Shown here: positions 35,076 through 43,049 of the stretch, in pieces
Numbering within the stretch: position 1 is the stretch's first letter
How the letters are laid out: each line of letters opens with the position of its first letter
Origin: Bacillota bacterium
GTDB lineage: Bacteria; Bacillota; Clostridia; Christensenellales; SZUA-584
Length of the DNA stretch: 64,000 bases
Assembly: GCA_023436115.1 (NCBI GenBank)
Contig: JAEZKQ010000026.1
Coordinates: 62,001-126,000, forward strand
Direction of reading: 5' to 3'
Program-made: the position numbers and the translations under genes
The notes under the pieces: model-generated
What the model was told of the DNA's origin: nothing
Seen by the model: only the letters and a program-made list of their open reading frames with translations
The model's database searches: none

Positions 35076-36113
35076 TTATTCATCCTCTATAAAGTTAGAC
35101 AGTATACTGTTTAAACTGTGGCTTACATATCCCAAAATGGAAATGATCTTTGCATAATCCATACGCGTCGGGCCGATCACACCAAAAGACCCCAGCGACT
35201 TACCGCCAATTTTATAAGTTGCGGTAACGACGCTCATATCAAAGAGCTCCTTCACCTCGTTTTCCTGACCGATCGTCACGGAAAATTCAAGCTGTGTGGC
35301 TTTTTTCATCATCTCATATAGCATCTCTTTTGTTTCCAGCACGGAAATAAAGTTTTTTGCTTTCTCGATGCTCATATAATCTGGGTAGTCAATGATATTT
35401 TGCGTCCCCCCCAATACGATGCCTTTTTCACCGTACGGCTCAACACTGGTTTCTATCGCGTTTAAAACATCGGAAACAAATTCATTGTTGGCACGCACGT
35501 TATCGTGCAAATACCCATTTAAATCTTTTTCCGCTTCCTCCAGCGTCTTTGTTGACAGCTTCTCTGTCAACAGTGTTGATATCATCTCCAAGTAATCCGG
35601 CGTAATGCCCTCCGGCACCACGATGACACTATCCGTCACAAGCCCCGCGCTTGTCACCACAAGTAGAATCGCTTTTCTTTCGGTGATCTTGACAATCTGC
35701 ACACGTTTGATCACAGATTTCTTAAGCTGCGGCTTTAACACCATGGAGATATGATGCGTGGTATCGGAAAGAACTTTTGCGGCTTTCTCCATGACCTGTC
35801 CGACTTCGCTCATTTTGTCTTCAAAATATCTTTTTATATTTTCGGCCTCATTCGCGTTAAGCTTAACCACCTTCATAAGCCGGTCGACATAGAAGCGGTA
35901 AGCCTTCTGTGAAGGAATACGGCCTGCCGACGTATGCGGCTGTTCTAAAAAGCCAAGCTCCTCCAAATCGGCCATCTCGTTTCTTATGGTAGCGGAGCTT
36001 AATTCAAACCCGTCTTTCTTGGATATCGTTCTGGATCCGATCGGAAGACCGGTCATGATGTAGTCGTCTATGACGGCTTTCAATATGCAAAGCTTTCTTT
36101 CACTTAAATCCAT
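35076..36113 (-). CDS. hrcA: heat-inducible transcription repressor HrcA
   Basis: 345 residues. N-terminal winged helix (LSERKLCILKAVIDDYI, then GSRTISKK and SSATIRNEMADLEELGFL) that binds CIRCE, and a GAF-like C-terminal domain. It represses the operon at normal temperature, with GroEL tuning its activity in B. subtilis. A perfect CIRCE operator is 26 bases upstream, so autoregulation is clear. Confidence 0.97.
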   Translation of the reverse strand: MDLSERKLCILKAVIDDYIMTGLPIGSRTISKKDGFELSSATIRNEMADLEELGFLEQPHTSAGRIPSQKAYRFYVDRLMKVVKLNANEAENIKRYFEDKMSEVGQVMEKAAKVLSDTTHHISMVLKPQLKKSVIKRVQIVKITERKAILLVVTSAGLVTDSVIVVPEGITPDYLEMISTLLTEKLSTKTLEEAEKDLNGYLHDNVRANNEFVSDVLNAIETSVEPYGEKGIVLGGTQNIIDYPDYMSIEKAKNFISVLETKEMLYEMMKKATQLEFSVTIGQENEVKELFDMSVVTATYKIGGKSLGSFGVIGPTRMDYAKIISILGYVSHSLNSILSNFIEDE

Positions 36114-36138
36114 CGGTCTCCCTCCTCATTATTTGTTG

Positions 36139-36165
36139 TTAGCACTCTATCTTGACGAGTGCTAA
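36139..36165 (-). promoter_or_regulatory. CIRCE operator (HrcA binding site)
   Basis: Perfect inverted repeat TTAGCACTC (36139-36147), 9-base spacer, GAGTGCTAA (36157-36165), identical to the CIRCE consensus. It lies just after the promoter -10 and before hrcA, so HrcA would block transcription of hrcA-grpE-dnaK-dnaJ. Confidence 0.97.
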
Positions 36166-36177
36166 CATCATGGTATA

Positions 36178-36206
36178 AAAATAGCACTTATTGTCTGCAA
36201 AGTCAA
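36178..36206 (-). promoter_or_regulatory. sigma-A promoter of the hrcA-dnaK operon
   Basis: TTGACT (36201-36206), a 17-base spacer and TATTTT (36178-36183) on the minus strand, immediately upstream of CIRCE. A shifted alternative (TTGCAG, 17 bases, TATACC) overlaps it. Confidence 0.6.
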
Positions 36207-36222
36207 GTGCCCCATTTCATAT

Positions 36223-37353
36223 TCATAATTTATTTATAAATAAGCCGATCAGTGAATTTTGCATATCAAACCCCTTAAGAGTCGGCCGTATTCTTTCAGG
36301 CTCAACCGTTATCAAACCCGCTTTTTTTGCCATGTCGATAGACTTTTCAAAGTTTGCCTCAAAGTTACCGCCGAAGTGTGCTTTATAATCATTAAAATCA
36401 ATACCATGATTGAGCCGAAGCCGCAGCATGATATATTCAATCATCACGTCATCTTCCGATAGGAACTGCTCTTCCAAAACAGGCCTTTTGCCGTCTTCAA
36501 TGCAGCCAAAATAATCGTCTAAACTTTGCACATTTCCGAACCGGCAGCCGCCGTTATCAGAAATATACGAAAAGGCGGCCACACCCATCCCCAGATAGCT
36601 TTCGCCAGTCCAGTATTTTAAGTTATGCCGGCATTCAAAGCCTTTTTGTGCAAAATTGGATGTCTCATAATGTGTATAGGCCGCCGCTTCCAGCATTCGA
36701 ACTGCATCATGATACATCTCTCTGTCTATGTCCTCATCTGCGCCTTCAAAGCGTTTTGCGAGCGGCGTACCGCTTTCCAGCTTGAGTGCATATGCGGAAA
36801 TATGTTTCGGCGCAATATCAATTATACGGCACAATGTTTCTTGGAAACTCCGGATACTCTGCCCTGGCAAACCAAATATGACATCAATATTGATGTTTGA
36901 AAAAATTTGAGCCGCATATTCATAGGCATCTACAAATGTTTGCCATGAATGGTTCCTGCCGATATCGCAAAGAACAGCATCTTCGTGCGTTTGCAGGCCG
37001 ATACTCAAGCGGTTGATGCCGCAGCTTGCATAGCCTTTTATTTTTTCAAAGCTGAGGGTTTCAGGATTGGCTTCCGCTGTGACTTCGGCATCCTGCCATA
37101 TTTGCACCGCTTGAAGACCATGAAACAGCTTTTCCATTTGTGCCGCAGATAATAAAGACGGCGTTCCGCCTCCTATAAAAACTGAATCGATACGTTTGCG
37201 GCGCAGCAACGGTTCATAAAGTCTTGCCTCAGCAATAAGCGCGTCGATATAGCGGTCAATATCCGTTTCACGACCCGGAAAAGAAACAAAATCACAGTAC
37301 GCGCATTTGCGCAGGCAAAAAGGTATGTGGATGTAAAGCCCCAGTGCCGCCAT
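36223..37353 (-). CDS. hemW: HemW-like radical SAM protein (heme chaperone / coproporphyrinogen oxidase-like)
   Basis: 376 residues. Starts YIHIPFCLRKCAYCDF, giving the radical-SAM cysteines C-x3-C-x2-C within the first 21 residues, and FIGGGTPSLL soon after. A HemN C-terminal domain is present (YLGMGVAAFSY). Proteins at this locus were long annotated as oxygen-independent coproporphyrinogen oxidase but group with HemW, a heme-delivery protein. The lepA-hemW-hrcA order supports HemW. Its actual role in an anaerobe is uncertain. Confidence 0.9.
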   Translation of the reverse strand: MAALGLYIHIPFCLRKCAYCDFVSFPGRETDIDRYIDALIAEARLYEPLLRRKRIDSVFIGGGTPSLLSAAQMEKLFHGLQAVQIWQDAEVTAEANPETLSFEKIKGYASCGINRLSIGLQTHEDAVLCDIGRNHSWQTFVDAYEYAAQIFSNINIDVIFGLPGQSIRSFQETLCRIIDIAPKHISAYALKLESGTPLAKRFEGADEDIDREMYHDAVRMLEAAAYTHYETSNFAQKGFECRHNLKYWTGESYLGMGVAAFSYISDNGGCRFGNVQSLDDYFGCIEDGKRPVLEEQFLSEDDVMIEYIMLRLRLNHGIDFNDYKAHFGGNFEANFEKSIDMAKKAGLITVEPERIRPTLKGFDMQNSLIGLFINKL

Positions 37354-39152
37354 CAGTCCATCTTAAGCACGGACATGAACGCCTCAGACGGCACTTCCAC
37401 GCTGCCGACCTGACGCATACGTTTTTTGCCCTCTTTTTGCTTTTCAAGCAGCTTCTTCTTGCGCGAAATATCGCCGCCGTAGCACTTGGCCAGCACGTCC
37501 TTGCGCATCGCTTTCACCGTTTCGCGTGCGATGATTTTACCGCCGATGGCTGCTTGGATGGGTATTTCGAACATCTGCCGCGGTATCGCGTCTTTGAGCT
37601 TCTCGGCGATAACCCTGCCTCTTGCATATGCCTTATCACGGTGAACAATAATAGACAGCGCGTCACAGGCTTCACCGTTGAGCAGCATATCCAAGCGGAC
37701 AAGATCGCTCTTCTTATAACCTTTTAGTTCGTAATCAAGCGAGGCATACCCGCGCGTCCGTGATTTTAATATATCGAAGAAATCGTAAATGATTTCATTC
37801 AATGGCAGCTCGTAATGGATCAGCACACGGGTATCCTCTATGTATTCCATGTTTCTGAATATACCGCGTTTCTCTTGGCAGATATCCATCACCGCGCCCA
37901 CATATTCGTCGGGTGTCATGATTGTCACATCGGCTATTGGCTCTTCCATATAGTCAATGGACGTCGGCGCAGGCAGGTTCGTGGGGTTTTCCACCACCAG
38001 CAGTTCACCTTTCACTGTCATCACGTGGTAGCTCACGCTGGGCGCCGTGGTCACAAGATTCAGGTCGAACTCACGCTCCAGACGTTCCTGTATGATTTCC
38101 ATATGCAGCAGCCCCAAGAATCCGCACCGAAAGCCGAAACCGAGCGCCACAGATGTTTCCGGCTCATAAATGAGCGACGCGTCGTTGAGCGCCAATTTCG
38201 CCAGCGCGTCACGCAAATCTTCATAGTCTGCGCCGTCTGCGGGATAGATACCGCAGAACACCATGGGCGTGACTTCTTTATAACCGGGCAGCGGTTTGTC
38301 CGCACCGTTCTTTGCATTCGTGATAGTATCGCCCACACGTGTATCCGACACGTTTTTTACGCTGGCCGCGATATACCCCACCTCGCCAGCCGACAGAGAG
38401 CCCGTTTTGAGCGGTGTCGGCAAAAACACACCTATTTCGGTCACATCAAAGCGTTTATCCGCAGCCATAAACAATATCTGATCATCTTCAGAGACGTGTC
38501 CCTGCTTCACGCAGACATAGCTGATCGCACCTTTGTAGTTGTCGTAATAGGAATCGAATATCAATGCCTGAAGCGGCGCTTGCGGATCGCCTTTGGGCGC
38601 AGGCAGATATTTGACAATTGCTTTTAATACATCATCAATGCCAACGCCTTCTTTTGCGCTGATGCGCGGCGCATAAGAAGTGTCCAGGCCTAAAATGTCT
38701 TCGATCTCCTTGCAAACCTCATCCACACGCGCGGAAGGCAGGTCAATCTTGTTGATAACTGGCAGTATTTCCAGGCCGTTGTCTAGCGCCAGATACACAT
38801 TCGCAAGTGTCTGTGCCTCGATACCCTGACTGGCATCCACGACGAGTATCGCGCCTTCACAGGCTGCCATACTGCGCGACACCTCATATGTAAAGTCCAC
38901 ATGGCCCGGCGTATCAATCAAATTCAGGGTATATTCCATACCGTCATGTTCATAAAACATGCGCACAGCCTGTGCCTTGATGGTGATACCACGCTCCTGT
39001 TCGAGCTCCATAGTATCTAAAATCTGGTTGTGCATATCACGCAGAGATACGGTGTTTGTCAGCTCGATGAGCCTGTCCGCCAGTGTTGATTTGCCGTGGT
39101 CGATATGCGCTATAATGCAAAAGTTTCTGAACCGGTCCATGCCAGTTGCCAT
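37353..39152 (-). CDS. lepA: elongation factor 4 (LepA)
   Basis: 599 residues, the usual length. Translational GTPase with AHIDHGKSTLADRL (G1), DTPGHVDF (G3) and NKID (G4). The C-terminal LepA-specific domain has GGKIIARETVKAMRKDVLAKCYGGD and the KKLLEKQKEGKKRM motif. It affects ribosome biogenesis and tRNA back-translocation. Start and hemW are coupled by TGATG at the other end. Confidence 0.98.
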   Translation of the reverse strand: MATGMDRFRNFCIIAHIDHGKSTLADRLIELTNTVSLRDMHNQILDTMELEQERGITIKAQAVRMFYEHDGMEYTLNLIDTPGHVDFTYEVSRSMAACEGAILVVDASQGIEAQTLANVYLALDNGLEILPVINKIDLPSARVDEVCKEIEDILGLDTSYAPRISAKEGVGIDDVLKAIVKYLPAPKGDPQAPLQALIFDSYYDNYKGAISYVCVKQGHVSEDDQILFMAADKRFDVTEIGVFLPTPLKTGSLSAGEVGYIAASVKNVSDTRVGDTITNAKNGADKPLPGYKEVTPMVFCGIYPADGADYEDLRDALAKLALNDASLIYEPETSVALGFGFRCGFLGLLHMEIIQERLEREFDLNLVTTAPSVSYHVMTVKGELLVVENPTNLPAPTSIDYMEEPIADVTIMTPDEYVGAVMDICQEKRGIFRNMEYIEDTRVLIHYELPLNEIIYDFFDILKSRTRGYASLDYELKGYKKSDLVRLDMLLNGEACDALSIIVHRDKAYARGRVIAEKLKDAIPRQMFEIPIQAAIGGKIIARETVKAMRKDVLAKCYGGDISRKKKLLEKQKEGKKRMRQVGSVEVPSEAFMSVLKMD

Positions 39153-39184
39153 AAATTCTCTTCCTCCGAAATATTCTCGTTGAT

Positions 39185-39217
39185 TATATTATATAAAACC
39201 GCTGATAATTGCAATCA
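39185..39217 (-). promoter_or_regulatory. probable promoter for lepA-hemW
   Basis: The minus strand has TTGCAA followed by a run of overlapping TATAAT/TAATAT elements at 15-20 bases, 40 to 60 bases before lepA. The exact -10 cannot be fixed. Confidence 0.4.
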
Positions 39218-39223
39218 GCAATA

Positions 39224-39252
39224 TTGGCTTAACCTTAAACGCGTGTTATGAT
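39224..39252 (+). promoter_or_regulatory. promoter for the LUD-domain gene
   Basis: TTGGCT (39224-39229), 17-base spacer, TATGAT (39247-39252) with an upstream TG (extended -10). The start codon is 27 bases on, behind AAGGAGG. Confidence 0.55.
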
Positions 39253-39278
39253 AGTGAATACAACAAGGAGGATCATCA

Positions 39279-39893
39279 ATGAACGATATTGAAAAAACAA
39301 TTGACGCGTTGTCACGTAAAGGGTTTAGAGCCGCTTATGCTCGAAATGCCGAGGAAGCGGTCTCGTATGTTCTTTCCGTAATAAGCGGGAAGGATACGGT
39401 CGGTATGGGCGGCAGCATGACGCTTTTCGAAACCGGAATCGTGGACGCGCTTATCAGCCGCGGTAACACAGTTTATTCCAGCGATCTAGCGGCACGTAAC
39501 GGCGGTGATAAAGCCGCAGCCAAGCGCTTGGGCATGACGGCTGACGTGTATCTTACCTCCACCAATGCCCTGACACTCGACGGCGATCTGATCAACATTG
39601 ACGGTATCGGTAATCGTGTGGCAGCCATGTTTTACGGGCCTGAACGCGTCATATTCGTGGCAGGCCGAAATAAGCTGACGGCAAACCCGCACACGGCGAT
39701 TGCACGCATCAAAAAGGTTGCCTGTCCCCAAAATGCACGTCGACTGGGAATCTCTACGCCATGTGCGACGGAAGACCGATGCACCGACTGCGACCACGAA
39801 AGGCGCATGTGCAACGTCACCGTACGACTTCAGCGCCCCACGCGCGGCAAAGAGATGCACGTGGTCATAATCGACGGCGATTTTGGTTATTAG
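39279..39893 (+). CDS. LUD-domain protein (LutC/YkgG-like, DUF162)
   Basis: 204 residues, single LUD domain. Features: VGMGGSMTLFETGIVDAL, the DLINIDGIGNRVAAMFYGPERVIFVAG core, and a C-terminal cysteine cluster (C-x5-C-x2-C-x6-C within STPCATEDRC...MCN). The best-known relatives are lactate-utilisation subunits LutB/LutC, but stand-alone clostridial forms of about 200 residues have no assigned function. It is a monocistronic plus-strand gene between lepA and ribF, with its own promoter and a convergent terminator. The cysteines may bind metal. Confidence 0.85.
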   Translation: MNDIEKTIDALSRKGFRAAYARNAEEAVSYVLSVISGKDTVGMGGSMTLFETGIVDALISRGNTVYSSDLAARNGGDKAAAKRLGMTADVYLTSTNALTLDGDLINIDGIGNRVAAMFYGPERVIFVAGRNKLTANPHTAIARIKKVACPQNARRLGISTPCATEDRCTDCDHERRMCNVTVRLQRPTRGKEMHVVIIDGDFGY

Positions 39894-39930
39894 ACAATTG
39901 CACTCTTAATGCCCGTTTATTACTAATCAT

Positions 39931-39975
39931 AAAAAGCTGACTCAGAGGTGATCTCAAGAGCCAGCTTTATTTATA
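39931..39975. terminator. bidirectional terminator between the LUD gene and ribF
   Basis: AAAGCTGACTC and GAGCCAGCTTT form an 11-bp stem with one mismatch around a 14-base loop. It is flanked by TTTATTTAT on the plus side and by TTTTTATGATT on the minus side, so it can end both convergent transcripts. Confidence 0.7.
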
Positions 39976-39981
39976 AATAGC

Positions 39982-40887
39982 TTATATATTTAGGCTGTCG
40001 ATATCGCGCTGTATCTGTGCTTTAAGCGCCTCTAAGCTTTCGAATTTTCGCTCACCCCGAATGCGTTTTTCAAAGAAAACCGAAATGGTTTGCCCATAGA
40101 TATCTTTATCCAGCCCAAGTATATGCACCTCAATGGTCTCATGCTGTCCGGTGGAAACAGTCGGGTTATATCCGATGTTGCAGACGCCTTTATAAAGCCC
40201 GTCTTCCACACGAACATGTACGCCGTAAACCCCGCGCAGCGGTATGATCTTCTCGGGCGGTGCAATCAGGTTGGCCGTGGGAAAACCCAACTTCGAGCTG
40301 CCGATACGCCGTCCGCTGCCTACCTTACCAGTAAGGCTGTAACAGTAACCCAGAAGCGATGCCACCCGGGCGACATTGCCTGCCTCGATGCATTCTCTTA
40401 TACGCGTGGCGCTCACCGGTTCCCCTTCGGATATAACAGGCGATATCACACAGACCTCAAAGCCGAGCTGTTCACCCGCTTTTTGAATAGTGTCGGCATC
40501 GCCTTTTGCTTCACGCCCATATGTATAATTGTATCCGGTCACAATACGCACTGGGGAAAACGTATTTTTAAGCATTTCAGTAAAGCGGTCTTTATCTATG
40601 GCCGCAAATTTCTTATCAAAATGCACAATGCATAGATAATCAATACCCGTTTTTTCGAATGCGTTAATTTTCTCGTCCAGTGTTTGCAGACGCATAGGCC
40701 TATGATCACCCAGAAAATAGTCTGCCGGCAAAGAATCAAACGTAAAAACAGCGCTCTGACCCGGTCCCTGCTTGACGGCGTTAATCAGCGCCATATGGCC
40801 TAAATGCAGCCCGTCAAAAGTACCCAGCGCCAGCGATAAATCTTTAAAGCGTATTTGTTTGGCTTGCTGTAAGTTTATAACTTCCAT
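39982..40887 (-). CDS. ribF: bifunctional riboflavin kinase / FAD synthetase
   Basis: 301 residues. N-terminal FAD synthetase (adenylyltransferase) domain with LGTFDGLHLGHMALI and TGYNYTYGREAKGD; C-terminal flavokinase with GSGRRIGSSKLGFPTANL and the VHILGLDKDIYGQ segment. Makes FMN and FAD. Last gene of the rimP-nusA-infB operon; it follows truB directly. Confidence 0.96.
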   Translation of the reverse strand: MEVINLQQAKQIRFKDLSLALGTFDGLHLGHMALINAVKQGPGQSAVFTFDSLPADYFLGDHRPMRLQTLDEKINAFEKTGIDYLCIVHFDKKFAAIDKDRFTEMLKNTFSPVRIVTGYNYTYGREAKGDADTIQKAGEQLGFEVCVISPVISEGEPVSATRIRECIEAGNVARVASLLGYCYSLTGKVGSGRRIGSSKLGFPTANLIAPPEKIIPLRGVYGVHVRVEDGLYKGVCNIGYNPTVSTGQHETIEVHILGLDKDIYGQTISVFFEKRIRGERKFESLEALKAQIQRDIDSLNI

Positions 40888-41757
40888 CTATATATCCACC
40901 AGCAAAGTCGAAATTTTAAGCTGTCTATCCTTCACAGCTCCGATCCCTATAAATTTTTCATCCAAATAGATACGAGCTTCATCCAAGTCAGCTTTGTCAC
41001 AGACGACACTGCCGCCGTTTAGCAGAACGCGGCTTACGGAAGCATCCATGCTGATACCGGGAAGCTCATTAAGAAACCTCTCCATAGGAATAAGAATGCT
41101 TTCAAATCCGTCTTTCATGTCTTTAAGCGCATCCGCCGTCACGGCTTGTTCTATATCGAGGCCGGCGCATTTTGTGCGCACCAGAAACGACATATACGAT
41201 GCAACGCCCAAGCTTTCTCCGAGATCCTCGCAGAGCTTCCTAATGTATGTCCCTTTGCCGCAAACCACACGCAGCAGATGCGCGTTTGGGCGCGTTTGGC
41301 TTAAATATTCGGCATCATAAATGACGATAGCACGATTCTTAGGCTGAATCTCAATGCCACGCCTCGCAAGTTTATATAGCTGAACGCCCTCATGCTTGAC
41401 TGCGCTGTATGCCGGTGTCTGTTGTGTGATATGACCAAGAAATTGCGCAAGCGTTTTTTTGACGTCATCATCACTCGGCAAAGAGGCATGATCAACACGT
41501 GTCACTTTGCCGTAGCTGTCTCCCGTGTCGGTGCTTTTTCCGAATGTGACTTCAGCAATGTATTCCTTTTTACCGCCCATCATATAAGACGATATACGCG
41601 TCGCTTTGCCGACGCAGATTGGCAGCACACCGCAGGCGCCCGGATCAAGTGTACCGGTGTGTCCGGTCTTTTTCACGCCGAGAACGCCTCTTAAAAAAAC
41701 AACCGCACCGTTTGATGACATACCGGGCGGCTTTAGGAAGTTAATCACGCCGTTCAT
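40888..41757 (-). CDS. truB: tRNA pseudouridine55 synthase
   Basis: 289 residues. Modifies U55 in the T loop of tRNAs. Catalytic Asp in GTLDPGACGVLP (about residue 38), N-terminal INFLKPPGMSS, and RRGIEIQPKNRAI, VRVVCGKGTYIRKLCEDLG later. It is directly adjacent to ribF and to nrnA. Confidence 0.97.
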   Translation of the reverse strand: MNGVINFLKPPGMSSNGAVVFLRGVLGVKKTGHTGTLDPGACGVLPICVGKATRISSYMMGGKKEYIAEVTFGKSTDTGDSYGKVTRVDHASLPSDDDVKKTLAQFLGHITQQTPAYSAVKHEGVQLYKLARRGIEIQPKNRAIVIYDAEYLSQTRPNAHLLRVVCGKGTYIRKLCEDLGESLGVASYMSFLVRTKCAGLDIEQAVTADALKDMKDGFESILIPMERFLNELPGISMDASVSRVLLNGGSVVCDKADLDEARIYLDEKFIGIGAVKDRQLKISTLLVDI

Positions 41758-42711
41758 TCAGACAAGCTCCTTCAGCTTTTCAATCACGGCACTTTTGACT
41801 TCATCAAGTTTACCGCTTACACAGCAGCCCGATGCGCCTTTATGCCCGCCTCCGCCGAATTTTGCGGCTACAGCACCCACATCGATCTTACCCTTGGAAC
41901 GAAAACTTATCTTTATACCGGCAGGCAGTTCCCGAAAGAAAACAGCCGCCTGCGTTTCTTCGATTTCTCGTGCGAAATCGACCACACTGTCGCAGTCTTC
42001 GCTTTGGGCACCGAATTCCTTCATGTCGCCCTCAAGAAGCGTCACGCTGGCAATACGGCCGTCCATAAACGTCTCCAGCCGTGAGATCGCACGTCCTATA
42101 AGCTGCGTCGCCACTAATGAGCGCCTTCTGAAGAGCACATCCGCCGTACCGCGCAGATCAAAAAGCTCAACAATCTCGGATGTATACGCCAGGCACTTGC
42201 GGCTGGTATTGGAGTATGTGAAATTGCCCGTATCGGTAGACATTGCAATATAGAGAGACTGAGCAATTTTTTCATCAGGTTTTACTCCAAAAAGCCCCAT
42301 CATCTCAAATATGATCTCTCCGACAGAAGATGCCGCGCTGATATAGTTCAGCTCCGCGAAACCGTCGTTGGTGATATGATGATCGATATTGATCGTTTGT
42401 TTTGCGCTTCTAAAAAGCTTTAAACATTTACCCAACCGTGCGCTGTCCGCGCAGTCTACAGAAACAGCTGTCTCTATGTCCTCATTCACTGCCTGAGCAG
42501 AAAGCATCTCATCAGCATTAAACAACTCCATATAACGCGACGGCATATCACCGTCGCAGCACAGCGTCACCTGTTTATCCAGCTTTTCAAGTATGCGCTT
42601 AAGCGCAAAGCATGAACCAAGTGTATCGCCATCCGGCTGAATATGGGCGACAAGTAAAATCCGCTGCGCTTGATCCATTGCATTTTTAATTTCAGACAGA
42701 CCCATTGTCAC
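41758..42711 (-). CDS. nrnA: DHH-family oligoribonuclease / pAp phosphatase NrnA
   Basis: 317 residues. DHH phosphoesterase with VAHIQPDGDTLGS, DCADSARLG, NIDHHITND and the C-terminal DHHA1 glycine motif GGGGHKGASG. NrnA degrades nano-RNA and removes the 3' phosphate of pAp. It sits between rbfA and truB, its regular place. Start could be GTG 42711 or ATG 42705; both overlap or abut the rbfA stop. Confidence 0.93.
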   Translation of the reverse strand: MTMGLSEIKNAMDQAQRILLVAHIQPDGDTLGSCFALKRILEKLDKQVTLCCDGDMPSRYMELFNADEMLSAQAVNEDIETAVSVDCADSARLGKCLKLFRSAKQTINIDHHITNDGFAELNYISAASSVGEIIFEMMGLFGVKPDEKIAQSLYIAMSTDTGNFTYSNTSRKCLAYTSEIVELFDLRGTADVLFRRRSLVATQLIGRAISRLETFMDGRIASVTLLEGDMKEFGAQSEDCDSVVDFAREIEETQAAVFFRELPAGIKISFRSKGKIDVGAVAAKFGGGGHKGASGCCVSGKLDEVKSAVIEKLKELV

Positions 42712-43049
42712 TAGACTTTCTTTAGCATTTCAGAAATTTTGCTGCTGTATTCGATCGACGTATCCAACAAAAAAGTGATTTCGGGCAGCCGGCGCATTCT
42801 CATACGGCTTCCGATTTCATTCTTTATAAAATGCTCGGCATGAGTGAGTGTCTCAATCGTCGACTTTTTCATCTTATCCGTATCAAAAACGCTGATATAG
42901 GCTTTTGCGTATTTTAAATCACGCGTTAATTCCACATGGGTCACACTCGTCATTTCGGAAACACGCGGGTCTTTTATATCGCTCTTGATGATATCGCTGA
43001 GCGTACGCTTAAACTCGGACTGTATGCCCGACATCCTGTCTTTATACAC
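42711..43049 (-). CDS. rbfA: ribosome-binding factor A
   Basis: 112 residues. KH-like 30S maturation and cold-adaptation factor. Family core LSDIIKSDIKDPRVSEMTSVTHVELTRDLKYAKAYISV is evident, with LRRLPEITFLLDTSIEY toward the end. GTG 43049 shares a base with the infB stop. Confidence 0.95.
   Translation of the reverse strand: MYKDRMSGIQSEFKRTLSDIIKSDIKDPRVSEMTSVTHVELTRDLKYAKAYISVFDTDKMKKSTIETLTHAEHFIKNEIGSRMRMRRLPEITFLLDTSIEYSSKISEMLKKV

Noticed and set aside
37815..38627. 270-codon plus-strand frame inside lepA
   Set aside because: Antisense shadow of a conserved gene, His/Arg/Phe-rich, with no recognisable domain.
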